From the NCBI RefSeq assembly GCF_004521915.1, contig NZ_SDKD01000022.1, forward strand, positions 1 through 64,000: a DNA stretch of 64,000 bases, in the 5' to 3' direction. Of the stretch, positions 42,417 to 50,545 are shown piece after piece. The notes under the pieces were generated by a model that was given only the letters and a program-made list of their open reading frames with translations, had not been told where the DNA came from and made no database searches. The translations under genes and the position numbers were made by a program. The stretch comes from Brevibacillus migulae (GTDB taxonomy: Bacteria > Bacillota > Bacilli > Brevibacillales > Brevibacillaceae). Numbering within the stretch: the stretch's first letter is position 1; each line of letters opens with the position of its first letter.

Positions 42417-42785
42417 ATGAAACTTAACCATTTGAATTTATGTGTTAATGATCTGTCAGAGGCAATTTCATTTTTTCAAAATCTTTTCGACTTTCAACTT
42501 TCCGATCAAAAAGGAGACTTCATTGCCGCGATGACTGACGGCCATGGATTTAGCCTAGTCCTTAGTAAATTAAAGTCCGACCAAAACGAAGCCGCTCCTT
42601 ACCCAAAAGACTTCCATCTAGGGTTCTATGTCGAAACGATGACAGAAGTCGACCAGTTCTATAAGAAACTTGCGACAATCGGCATCGCAACGGAACATGA
42701 ACCTAGAATGATGAGAGGCGGTTACACCCTGTATTTCACAGCTCTGGGCGGAATTCTTTTTGAGGTAACCTGCTATAACCTCTAA
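42417..42785 (+). CDS. VOC superfamily protein
   Basis: A 122-residue glyoxalase/bleomycin-resistance fold protein: 'MKLNHLNLCVNDLSEAISFF' with His5, 'FHLGFYVETMTEVDQFY', and the C-terminal 'YTLYFTALGGILFEVTCY' with the Glu ligand. It starts 42 nt after the lactonase-like gene with a good GAGAGGAG site, so the two are probably co-transcribed under TetR control. Confidence 0.8.
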   Translation: MKLNHLNLCVNDLSEAISFFQNLFDFQLSDQKGDFIAAMTDGHGFSLVLSKLKSDQNEAAPYPKDFHLGFYVETMTEVDQFYKKLATIGIATEHEPRMMRGGYTLYFTALGGILFEVTCYNL

Positions 42786-42951
42786 AAAAAAGCTCAGAAT
42801 GAAGTCTAGACCGCGTCACGCAATGCCCAGTGCTCCCTAGGAGCTGTGCATCGAACCTTGCCGCGAGTGTCTCAACAATTTTTTATTATGCAGACGGCAG
42901 CCGGTTACTAGCGACTGCCTTTGTGTTTGAGTTGTTGGGCTAACGAACCCG

Positions 42952-44004
42952 TTAGCTTAATCTACGGGTGCCCAGTTTAACAGAAAATTGATGCAAAGCC
43001 CCCGGTAGTCCTCTAAACAATAAAATTCCTTGGTTAACTAAGATCCAAATTCTATAGGAAATAAATGAATCCCCTATGAGTTGCTGCGATGTATCCAACA
43101 CCCTAGCGACTACACTCCCGGCCTTGATAAACCCATTCACATCTTGTTCTTGCTCCAGGTCAATGACTGACCTTATTATAACCTCGTCTAGTACACTTTC
43201 ATCACTGCCTCTAACAGTACCTTCTTCCCACAGACGGAGCACATGATTTTCTCCCGCAAGTTTTAGCCATTCTGATTCATACCTTCTTCTTTGGATAGGA
43301 TCAAGAGGGACACCTTCATAATATTTTTTTACGATTGCTTGAAAATGCTTTGGATCGATTAAACCGATAGCATAGGGAATAACTCCTTCTTTGTTTTGAA
43401 ACCCATTATTATTAAAGAGCTTCGTCACATTGACAACATTAACCGGCTGTTTTCGTTCTCTCAACAAATGCAACACGAAGCGTAAGCCAGTTTGATCATG
43501 TGCGTTATCCGCGCACCAAATGACGATGGTTTTGTTTTCGGGGATGTTTTTTACTGCGTTTACCATATTGGCAAGCTGATGCTCTTGGTTCGAATGTTGA
43601 CCATATCTGAAATCCCCATCGTATTCCATCAACCAAAAGAACCTTTTCTGCTGTCCATTTGTTGTATCTAAGTTAGATATTGGTCCTACTGAAAACAACT
43701 CATTGAATGCTAAGACTTGGCATAGCTTCCGTTTGCCGATCTTACTGAGAGTTACTTTTAACGAACCTGCATCAGAGAGACTGAAAACCAGATGGACATA
43801 TTGTTGGAGTTCATACGTTTGTAATTGATAGTTGCGAACTGCATCTATATGGCTTTGAAGTATGTTAGCGATTCCTTCTGCTAACTTTTTTTCTTCAATG
43901 CTACCGTCCTTACAATAGCGATCTACTGTATTCAATAACTTGTAAAAGAACATCCGCAAGTCCTTTTCACCGAATTGATGTAGGGTTTCGTAGAAATTCT
44001 CCAT
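42952..44004 (-). CDS. DUF1835 / DUF3658 family protein
   Basis: A 350-residue protein. The region from about 95 on includes 'VHLVFSLSDAGSLKVTLSKI', 'LAFNELFSVGPISNLD', 'KTIVIWCADNAHDQTGLRFV' which is the DUF1835 pattern; the C-terminal 'LKLAGENHVLRLWEEG' and 'SDESVLDEVIIRSV' fit DUF3658. Function unknown. The start is the ATG behind TTAGGAGGATATCC. Convergent VOC gene upstream and the broken recombinase on the right. Confidence 0.8.
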   Translation of the reverse strand: MENFYETLHQFGEKDLRMFFYKLLNTVDRYCKDGSIEEKKLAEGIANILQSHIDAVRNYQLQTYELQQYVHLVFSLSDAGSLKVTLSKIGKRKLCQVLAFNELFSVGPISNLDTTNGQQKRFFWLMEYDGDFRYGQHSNQEHQLANMVNAVKNIPENKTIVIWCADNAHDQTGLRFVLHLLRERKQPVNVVNVTKLFNNNGFQNKEGVIPYAIGLIDPKHFQAIVKKYYEGVPLDPIQRRRYESEWLKLAGENHVLRLWEEGTVRGSDESVLDEVIIRSVIDLEQEQDVNGFIKAGSVVARVLDTSQQLIGDSFISYRIWILVNQGILLFRGLPGALHQFSVKLGTRRLS

Positions 44005-44123
44005 GGATATCCTCCTAACGGAACCATATCCATCATAATACCACATATTGGAATATACTGCCCAATAGTTGAATAGCGGCGGATCGCTAATAGAGAATCC
44101 ACCGCTTACACCCACTAAAAAAA

Positions 44124-44950
44124 TCAGCGATAAAGTTCTCTCCGTCGCTCTCCTCGAAGCTGAGCATAGATTTGTGTGGTTGACGCTTTTTCATGCCCCA
44201 ACATACCCTGGATAAAATCTAACGGTGCCCCATTATCTAGAAGTTTGCATGCATAGGTATGACGAAATCGATGGGGGTACACATTTACCTCGATTTCACC
44301 ACGATCTGCTAGCCGTTTTAATGCCCACCTGAGCGTCGGAATGGCCATTCGCTTAACTGGTTTTGTATCAGTTACAAATAGTGCTTTACCTCACGATTGT
44401 CTAAATACTTCTTCAACCATACTTTACACTCCGTGGTGAAGTAAACTTCTCTCTGCTTTGAACCCTTCCCATTTACAATAGCAGAACAGTTCTCCCATTT
44501 CAGATCCTCAATGTTTATTTTCTCGACCTCCCCGATACGGCAGCCAGTGCTGTAGAGAAATTCAAGCAGCGCTCTTTCCCTTAGTGTCTGACATGATATC
44601 TTCAGATGGATTACATCCTCCTCCATCAAGAACTTAGGAATTTGCTTCTCCATTCTAGGCTCACGTAGTTTAAGGGAAGGGTTGGAGGGTAAATAGGTTT
44701 CTTTATATGCAAAACGAAATAGAGACCGCACAAAACGGATACGGTGACCTAGGCTGCTTGGCTTCAAGCGATCTGACTGCTTAGCTAGGTATTCTTTAAG
44801 GACACTCAGGGTTATTTCAGATATATCTATATCCCCGAGATGTGAAACCAGCATCTTTAGCTGCAAGCCATAAGCCTTTAATGTATTTGGACTAAAACCT
44901 TAGATTCGCTTATCCGCTTCATATTGGTGCCAAAGTTCACTTAAATTCAT
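44124..44950 (-). pseudogene. Tyrosine recombinase/integrase, inactivated twice
   Basis: Reading from the ATG at 44950 (behind TTAGGAGG) the frame encodes 16 residues ('MNLSELWHQYEADKRI'), then a TAA, then continues in frame through an N-terminal core-binding domain and the catalytic arginine in STGCRIGEV and lysine in KGSKQRE. Near 44375 the frame shifts by one base; the other frame continues with 'ALFVTDTKPVKRM', HRFRHTYA (H-x-x-R) and 'LGHEKASTTQIY' (His and Tyr). All active residues survive but not in one frame. About 275 codons in all, the size of a XerC/D- or phage-type integrase. Confidence 0.85.
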
Positions 44951-45004
44951 AATAAAACCTCCTAATTAGAGCAATTAATTCTCGTTTGCTTCTAATAGAA
45001 GGTT

Positions 45005-45478
45005 TTAGACTGATTGATTCAAATAGTGTTCTCCGTTAGTGCAACAAGCAGTGATTACCAACCAAGTAGACCGAACATTATTTGTTCTTCTAATAGTTTC
45101 TTTTCCCCTTATTTCGGACTGCGCATTAACGTTCGCATAATGGAATTGACGTGGATCTCTTTTATTTAAATGTTTCGCTACAGTCTGATGAATTTCATGA
45201 AGTCTCCTCAATTCATTTTCTCTATATTGGGATTCATATGCTCGCGCGAAAAGCAATCTCATATCAATAGGAACATCGGTATGGATTTTTGCAAACTCGT
45301 TTTCGCGGTAGTTTGGATAACTTTGAATGAGTTCACCAATAGCAAGGGTTTTACCAATGAATTCTAAATAATAGTAGAAGGGCGAATCCCCTTTTAACCC
45401 ACTCTCAAGGGACTCGGTATAAGTTATATGTGATGTATAATTAGCGACTAAATTTTGCTCAACGGAGATCTTAACACG
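45005..45478 (-). pseudogene. Headless gene fragment, unknown family
   Basis: A 158-codon open frame runs on the minus strand from a TAA at 45481 to 45005. It has no ATG, GTG or TTG with an RBS before an internal ATG at 45262, yet its codons look coding ('PFYYYLEFIGKTLAIGELIQ', 'SYPNYRENEFAKIHTD', 'LHEIHQTVAKHLNK'). It lies directly upstream of the broken integrase and may be the C-terminal remnant of a mobile-element gene. Not recognised. Confidence 0.45.
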
Positions 45479-45495
45479 TTATGATCGCTGTTTTA

Positions 45496-45885
45496 TTATC
45501 TGTCCTCTTGTAGTTTATCTGAGTCCTCTAGATTTTTGAAAAAATTGATTTTAAGATCGATTTTCTTCAGCGTCTTTTCAAGTTCCTTCATTTGATCAAT
45601 AACTTTCCCGCGATAAGCTTCCATAAATTCTCGTCGTGCTGTTGTTGTAGAGACCTCACTATTATGCAAGGCGATAAACTGCTGCATCTCCCGTATGGGC
45701 ATCCCCATCGCTCGAAAGTAACTTAAAACTTGAAACCATGCGATATCGGACTCTGAATAAAGACGATATCCATTTTCGTCCCGTTCTATACCGTCAACTA
45801 ACCCAATTTGCTCATAGTATCGCAATGTGTGAATGCTTAATCCCGTCTTTTCAGAAACTTGTTTGCTCGAAAATTTGTTTTCCAT
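45496..45885 (-). CDS. MerR-family regulator
   Basis: A 129-residue regulator. The MerR winged helix is at about 5-70 ('SSKQVSEKTGLSIHTLRYYE', 'GLVDGIERDENGYRLYSESD') and a coiled coil at about 80-120 gives the dimer. No metal-binding cysteines in the C-terminus, so probably a small-molecule or redox sensor such as AdhR/NmlR types. Divergent from the GC-rich epimerase/reductase gene. The dyad GAGTGCACTC at about 45926 lies between them. Confidence 0.85.
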   Translation of the reverse strand: MENKFSSKQVSEKTGLSIHTLRYYEQIGLVDGIERDENGYRLYSESDIAWFQVLSYFRAMGMPIREMQQFIALHNSEVSTTTARREFMEAYRGKVIDQMKELEKTLKKIDLKINFFKNLEDSDKLQEDR

Positions 45886-45989
45886 ATTTTTATTATAGCA
45901 TTGATTCGAACTATATTGCTATTGAGTGCACTCTATACTTTATCATTGCAAATGTTAGTAATGATTTTCATTTTAGGGAGGAATTCATT

Positions 45990-46874
45990 ATGCGTGTTTT
46001 TGTTACCGGAGCAACTGGATTCATCGGATCTGCGGTTGTTCGCGATCTCATCGAGGCAGGTCATCAGGTTATCGGGCTTGCCCGCTCGGACACAGCCGCC
46101 GCAGCCTTGATGGCCGCCGGCACCGACGTGCACCGCGGCGCCCTCGACGACCTCGACGTCCTACGCAGCGGCGCCCTAACAGCGGACGGCGTCATTCACC
46201 TGGCCTTCATTCACGACTTCTCGGACTTTGCGGCCGCGGCCGAGACAGACAGACAGGCGATCGAGGCGATCGGATCAGCGCTCGAGGGCTCCGACAAACC
46301 ATTCGTGGTCACCTCGGGGACGCTCATGCTTACGCCTGGACGCCTCGGGACGGAAGATGACGAGCCGATCCCGGTTACGCCGCGTCGCTCCGAGGAGGCG
46401 GCGATCGCGCTAGCTAAGCGCGGGGTGCGATCATCGGTCGTCCGACTCGCACCGTCAGTGCACGGTCCAGGCGATCATGGCTTCGTCCCAACGTTGATCG
46501 GCATTGCTCGCGACAAGGGCGTCTCTGCCTACATCGGAGACGGGTCCAACCGCTGGCCGGCCGTGCATCGCCTCGATGCGGCACGCCTGTTCCGGCTGGC
46601 GGTGGAAGCCGCCCCGGCGGGGGCACGGTTGCACGGGGTCGGTGATGAGGGTGTGCCATTCCGCGACATTGCCGGCGTCATCGGTCGCCGCCTGAACCTG
46701 CCGGTCGTAAGCATTTCCCGCGAAGAGGCAGACGCCCACTTCGGCTGGCTTTCCTTCGCCGCGTCGGCCGACAATCCGACGTCGAGCGCACTGACTCAGG
46801 AACGCCTGGGATGGTGGCCGGTGCAGCCCTCGCTGATCCCGGACCTCGAAGAAGGACACTACTTCAACGGCTGA
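45990..46874 (+). CDS. Extended SDR family NAD-dependent epimerase/reductase
   Basis: A 294-residue Rossmann protein: GATGFIGS (residues 7-14), 'GVIHLAFIHDFSDFAAAAE' and the HGPGDHGF region. Closest to YwnB/YbjT-like or 'saccharopine/NmrA-like' extended SDRs; the usual YxxxK is not evident, so it may be a non-classical reductase. The GC content rises sharply after about codon 28 and stays far above the flanks, with GGC/GCC-rich codons; the start is normal for the host (ATG behind AGGGAGGAATTC). This points to import of the gene from a high-GC bacterium. Confidence 0.8.
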   Translation: MRVFVTGATGFIGSAVVRDLIEAGHQVIGLARSDTAAAALMAAGTDVHRGALDDLDVLRSGALTADGVIHLAFIHDFSDFAAAAETDRQAIEAIGSALEGSDKPFVVTSGTLMLTPGRLGTEDDEPIPVTPRRSEEAAIALAKRGVRSSVVRLAPSVHGPGDHGFVPTLIGIARDKGVSAYIGDGSNRWPAVHRLDAARLFRLAVEAAPAGARLHGVGDEGVPFRDIAGVIGRRLNLPVVSISREEADAHFGWLSFAASADNPTSSALTQERLGWWPVQPSLIPDLEEGHYFNG

Positions 46875-46895
46875 ACCGCCAAAAAAATGTGACAC

Positions 46896-46934
46896 AGGAC
46901 GATTTCCTGGTAATTGCCGGGGAATCGTCTTAAC
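46896..46934 (+). terminator. Terminator-like hairpin
   Basis: GACGATTtCCtGG pairs with CCgGGgAATCGTC. The T tract is poor (TTAACC), but the position right after the SDR gene fits. Confidence 0.5.
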
Positions 46935-46960
46935 CGTATTCAAGTAAAATTACCAAATTG

Positions 46961-47107
46961 TTATTTAGTCCTAATTAAATTGTAAGGGTCAAGATCTTTA
47001 TCTTCAGCCACGTTAAACTGCACGTTAGTTGATAAAAGACCGCCTGCATTTACACCGGTATCCTTTTTTGCGTTTACTACACTATCGATCTCCATTACCT
47101 CAATCAT
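46961..47107 (-). CDS. Small protein, 48 aa, unknown
   Basis: A 48-codon frame (MIEVMEIDSVVNAK at the start, ending DLDPYNLIRTK) with a Gly/Asn/Asp-rich centre. It lies 44 nt downstream of the EF-Tu-like small gene on the same strand and could be its operon partner. The RBS is poor (GTAGTG), so coding status is uncertain. No family recognised. Confidence 0.35.
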   Translation of the reverse strand: MIEVMEIDSVVNAKKDTGVNAGGLLSTNVQFNVAEDKDLDPYNLIRTK

Positions 47108-47151
47108 CACTACTGAATACTAATTACATCACCATTCAAATTCAGCATTTC

Positions 47152-47367
47152 TCATAGTTCTATCTCATCTTGATCTGAGCATCCAATTACGATGTCATAA
47201 TGGTCCTTATCTTTCCTGATTTCCGTTATACCGCTAGTCAATTGTAGGGAATTATTCAGGAATACATGAATTTCCATTCCCTTACTTAATCGTCCCTCCA
47301 AGAGAATACCTTTGATGATAAAAGCTTTATCCCTCCTCAACGTTTGAGTAACTTGGAACTCTGCCAT
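47152..47367 (-). CDS. Mini protein resembling EF-Tu domain 2
   Basis: A 71-residue protein behind GAGGTGGGAT. The pattern 'FQVTQTLRRDKAFIIKGILL', EGRLSKGMEIHVFLNN and 'YDIVIGCSDQDEIEL' looks like the beta-barrel domain 2 of translation factors (F.V..vf...G.v..G.i..G.i..Gd.v.i). It has no GTPase part. A stand-alone translation-factor-like barrel might bind aminoacyl ends or ribosome parts; function unknown. Confidence 0.6.
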   Translation of the reverse strand: MAEFQVTQTLRRDKAFIIKGILLEGRLSKGMEIHVFLNNSLQLTSGITEIRKDKDHYDIVIGCSDQDEIEL

Positions 47368-47564
47368 ATCCCACCTCAATCTACTTCAAAGAAACTGAGT
47401 GCGAAGTTGCTGGGCATGCCGGCAGCTTCCCCTTGGGTTGATTGATGAAACTATCGATCCCGTTTGTTCTATCAAGACTGTTGTGAATCTTGTTCATTGC
47501 CAAGCCAATCAGAAATTTTAAACCGAGTATTTTCTTCAGAACGGTTGTGTCTCACGTAAATCTC

Positions 47565-48014
47565 TCACGCCTTCTGAACAGAGGGCGTGTAAAATACGTC
47601 ACTATGCATATGCTTGATTTTGTCCCAGTTGCCAGGATTGGTCGTGTCTAAAGTGCCGTGCTCCAGAATGGCCTGATATAGAGCGGTTTTTTGTTCCAAA
47701 TGCGCAACGTGCTGTTTGGCTTCCTCGAGCTTAACGAGCGCGTCTTCTTTGTGCTCCATCATGAGTGCGTATCGTTGCGGAATGGTCGAATCTCCTTCAA
47801 GACAGAGATCTACGTACTTTTTGATCACTTCAATCGGCATCCCGGATCGCTTGAGGCATTTGATGCCATGCAACCAGTTGATCGATTCTTCGTCAAACAT
47901 CCGAATATTGTTTTGATTACGCTGTACGCTTGGCACCAGACCTTTATCCGTGTAAAAGCGTACGGCATGCTCGGTGAGTCCCGTTATTAGGGCGGCTTCT
48001 TTGACCGTATGCAT
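47565..48014 (-). CDS. MerR-family regulator
   Basis: A 149-residue regulator. The helix-turn-helix is 'TVKEAALITGLTEHAVRFYT' (1-20) with 'RMFDEESINWLHGIKCLKRS'. A long C-terminal coiled coil follows and a final tail with no cysteine cluster. It fits the AdhR/NmlR branch that senses aldehydes or redox stress. It is divergent from the aldo/keto reductase gene and its promoter has a MerR-type 19-base spacer. ATG behind CTAGGAGGATTTCAC. Confidence 0.85.
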   Translation of the reverse strand: MHTVKEAALITGLTEHAVRFYTDKGLVPSVQRNQNNIRMFDEESINWLHGIKCLKRSGMPIEVIKKYVDLCLEGDSTIPQRYALMMEHKEDALVKLEEAKQHVAHLEQKTALYQAILEHGTLDTTNPGNWDKIKHMHSDVFYTPSVQKA

Positions 48015-48049
48015 GTGAAATCCTCCTAGGAAAAAAATTTGAAAACAGT

Positions 48050-48080
48050 TTGACTTCGTGTTACACGAAGGTTTTAAGCT
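48050..48080 (+). promoter_or_regulatory. MerR-type promoter with 19-base spacer and operator dyad
   Basis: TTGACT (48050-48055) and TAAGCT (48075-48080) are 19 bases apart, the long spacing used by MerR activators. The dyad CTTCGTG-TTA-CACGAAG (48054-48070) lies exactly between them. Confidence 0.8.
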
Positions 48081-48185
48081 AAGTGTAACTCAATATGAGT
48101 CGCAAGTGGAATCCCCGCTGCAGTGCCCGATTCAGGGGATAAGCGCCGTTTGCTGTTATACATTTGAACAATGGGAGGAATTACA

Positions 48186-49037
48186 ATGCAAACTGTAACA
48201 TTGAACAACGGTGTGAAAATGCCAATCATCGGCTTCGGTGTCTACCAAATTCCCGATGCTGATGAATGTGAGAACGCGGTATATGACGCACTGATGGCCG
48301 GTTACCGCCTGATCGATACCGCCGCCGGTTATCTGAACGAAGAAGCGGTCGGTCGCGCGATCAAGCGCAGCGGCATACCGCGTGAGGAACTGTTCATCAC
48401 GACCAAGCTCTGGGTTCAGGATGCCGGCTACGAGAGTGCCAAGCTGGCGTTTGCCAAATCCTTGAAGAAGCTGCAGCTCGACTATCTCGATCTATACCTG
48501 ATTCACCAGCCGTTCGGCGATTACTACGGCGCTTGGCGTGCGATGGAAGACCTGTACCGCGAAGGCAAGATCAGGGCGATCGGTGTCAGCAACTTCCTGC
48601 CCGACCGTCTGATGGACCTCATCGTGCATAACGAAATCGTGCCCGCCGTCAACCAGATCGAAACGCACCCGTTCTACCAGCAAATCGAGAGCGCCGCTTT
48701 TATGAAAGAGCAAGGAGTGCAGCATCAGTCATGGGCGCCGTTCGCTGAAGGACGTAACAACTTGTTCGGGAACGAAGTGCTGGCCTCGATCGCAGAAAAA
48801 CACAACAAGTCCGTCGCCCAGGTCGTGTTGCGCTGGCTTGTTCAGCGAAAAGTCGTTGCTATACCAAAATCGGTGCGCAAAGAGCGGATCATCGAAAACT
48901 TCGATATTTTCGATTTTGAGTTGAGCGCGGACGACATCCAACAAATTTCCACTCTCGATACGCGGGAAAGTCTTTTCTTATCGTACCGCGATCCGGAAGT
49001 CGCCAAGATGATGGGCAACTGGAAAGTCGAACTGTAA
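48186..49037 (+). CDS. Aldo/keto reductase (AKR5-like)
   Basis: A 283-residue TIM-barrel reductase. Catalytic Asp (DTAAGY), Tyr in the same motif, Lys (ITTKLWV) and His (LIHQPF) are present; 'GVSNFLPDRL' and 'IPKSVRKERIIENFDIFDFE' are cofactor-site motifs. It reduces aldehydes with NADPH, as in the 2,5-diketogluconate or YtbE/YvgN group. ATG behind GGGAGGAATTACA. Driven by the divergent MerR protein, so probably an aldehyde-stress enzyme. Confidence 0.88.
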   Translation: MQTVTLNNGVKMPIIGFGVYQIPDADECENAVYDALMAGYRLIDTAAGYLNEEAVGRAIKRSGIPREELFITTKLWVQDAGYESAKLAFAKSLKKLQLDYLDLYLIHQPFGDYYGAWRAMEDLYREGKIRAIGVSNFLPDRLMDLIVHNEIVPAVNQIETHPFYQQIESAAFMKEQGVQHQSWAPFAEGRNNLFGNEVLASIAEKHNKSVAQVVLRWLVQRKVVAIPKSVRKERIIENFDIFDFELSADDIQQISTLDTRESLFLSYRDPEVAKMMGNWKVEL

Positions 49038-49083
49038 ACCTTGATTAAACCGTAAACTCATCATGCGTTTATCTTCATCTATT

Positions 49084-49117
49084 AAGAAAGGACAAGGCGA
49101 TCCCCTGTCCTTTCTTT
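49084..49117 (+). terminator. Terminator after the aldo/keto reductase gene
   Basis: AAGAAAGGACA and TGTCCTTTCTTT pair with an 11-nt loop, with weak flanking T. Confidence 0.75.
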
Positions 49118-49221
49118 ACTTGAATTGTAAATTCTAAAACTGCTGCTCTCGTACCATGTATTGAATGAAACCGTTACCGCTTTAATGAGTGCCATGTTTA
49201 CGGTAAGAACGTAAATGTTAC

Positions 49222-49267
49222 AGTGATTTCCTATATTTTCAGGGCGTTAGAGCCGAAGGAAATCACT
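49222..49267. repeat. Inverted repeat without a gene
   Basis: AGTGATTTCCT (49222-49232) and AGGAAATCACT (49257-49267) are perfect 11-base complements with a 24-base loop. There is no T tract. The 370 bases up to the EamA gene also hold a 12-codon frame at 49403 (MPLNEIKWDSFI) with a fine GGGGAGG site, possibly a gene remnant. Confidence 0.5.
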
Positions 49268-49473
49268 CATACTTGAATAAACCATGAAGGTAAGCCGCTG
49301 TAGTAATCCACAAACCATTCGCAGTTTTTCTTTAGAAATGTTCAATCTGATACGTTCAAACTTACTATTTGTCACTACGTATCAATGTGGGGAGGTCAGC
49401 GCATGCCTTTGAATGAAATCAAATGGGACTCCTTTATCTAGTTTTCTATTCACTCATTCTTTCTTTCCCTCAT

Positions 49474-50385
49474 TTATCTCAAATCCATCTTTTCTATTTG
49501 TTCCGCCGGTGTCTCCTTTTTCAATATCGGAGCATTTTTACCAACGATTACCGAAACAACCACAATGATCGCTGTTATGATTGTTACAATCGTTATTGAT
49601 TCATCTAAAAAGATAGTGGCAAATACAATCATTAAAAATGGTTGTATATATTGAAGTTGGCTAACCCTCGCAACTCCTCCTAGAGCCATACCACCATACC
49701 AAGCAACATATGCCAAAAACTGACTTACAATGGCTAAATAGAGCAAACCGATCCAAGCTTGAATAGGTGCATGTAACATTTCAACAGAAAAATTCATACC
49801 TACTGGAATGACGAAAAATGGTGCTCCTATCACAATCGCCCATGCGATTACTTGCCAACTTCCGATTTCTTTTGACAGTTTGCCCCCTTCGGCATAACTG
49901 AAGCCTAAAATAATTACTGCAGCCAAGAGTGCTAAATCCGCAAATTGAAGTTTTCCAAAACCTAAATGCATTGCATACAAAATGACTGCTCCTGCCCCAA
50001 TTACACTTGAAATCCAAAATTTTAATGAAGGTCTCTCCCCCGCTCTTATTATCGCAATCCCTGCTGTTGCTAATGGTAATAATGCTACTTCAACCGCTCC
50101 ATGTGAGACTGGCAGTGTTTCCATTGCCCATGAAGTAAGCAGTGGAAACGCTAGGACAGCTCCCATTGTGACAATTAGGATACTTTTCAATTGAGGTCGA
50201 GTCGGGATTTTCTCCTTTCGAACAATAAGGATCATACCAACTAAAATCGCTGCAATCACTGTTCTTCCTAACCCAACAACCGTAGTACCAAAATATTCAA
50301 CAGAAATACTGGTAAATGGTAAAGTTAGGCTAAAGCAGATGACTCCCACTAAGCCTAACAATAATCCTAATTTTTCCTTTTCCAT
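49474..50385 (-). CDS. EamA/DMT-family transporter
   Basis: A 303-residue protein with ten predicted membrane helices arranged as two EamA repeats (about 5-140 and 150-290). 'GVICFSLTLPFTSISVEYFG' opens the first and 'PIQAWIGLLYLAIVSQFLAY' lies in the second. DMT members export amino acids or small metabolites; the substrate is unknown. ATG behind GGGGAGGAAAACGA. It is divergent from the MocR-type gene, a common pairing. Confidence 0.85.
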   Translation of the reverse strand: MEKEKLGLLLGLVGVICFSLTLPFTSISVEYFGTTVVGLGRTVIAAILVGMILIVRKEKIPTRPQLKSILIVTMGAVLAFPLLTSWAMETLPVSHGAVEVALLPLATAGIAIIRAGERPSLKFWISSVIGAGAVILYAMHLGFGKLQFADLALLAAVIILGFSYAEGGKLSKEIGSWQVIAWAIVIGAPFFVIPVGMNFSVEMLHAPIQAWIGLLYLAIVSQFLAYVAWYGGMALGGVARVSQLQYIQPFLMIVFATIFLDESITIVTIITAIIVVVSVIVGKNAPILKKETPAEQIEKMDLR

Positions 50386-50545
50386 TCGTTTTCCTCCCCA
50401 ACCATTTTCTTATTTCATCTGTCTTAAGAAAATCAAATCCAGTGACAGTTTTGTTATAATTCAGATCATACTGGATACAGAAAACGAAAAGAAATCTCTA
50501 TTTTCTAAATCTGTCATGGTACAGTTTAAGGAGGTTGTCATTTAT

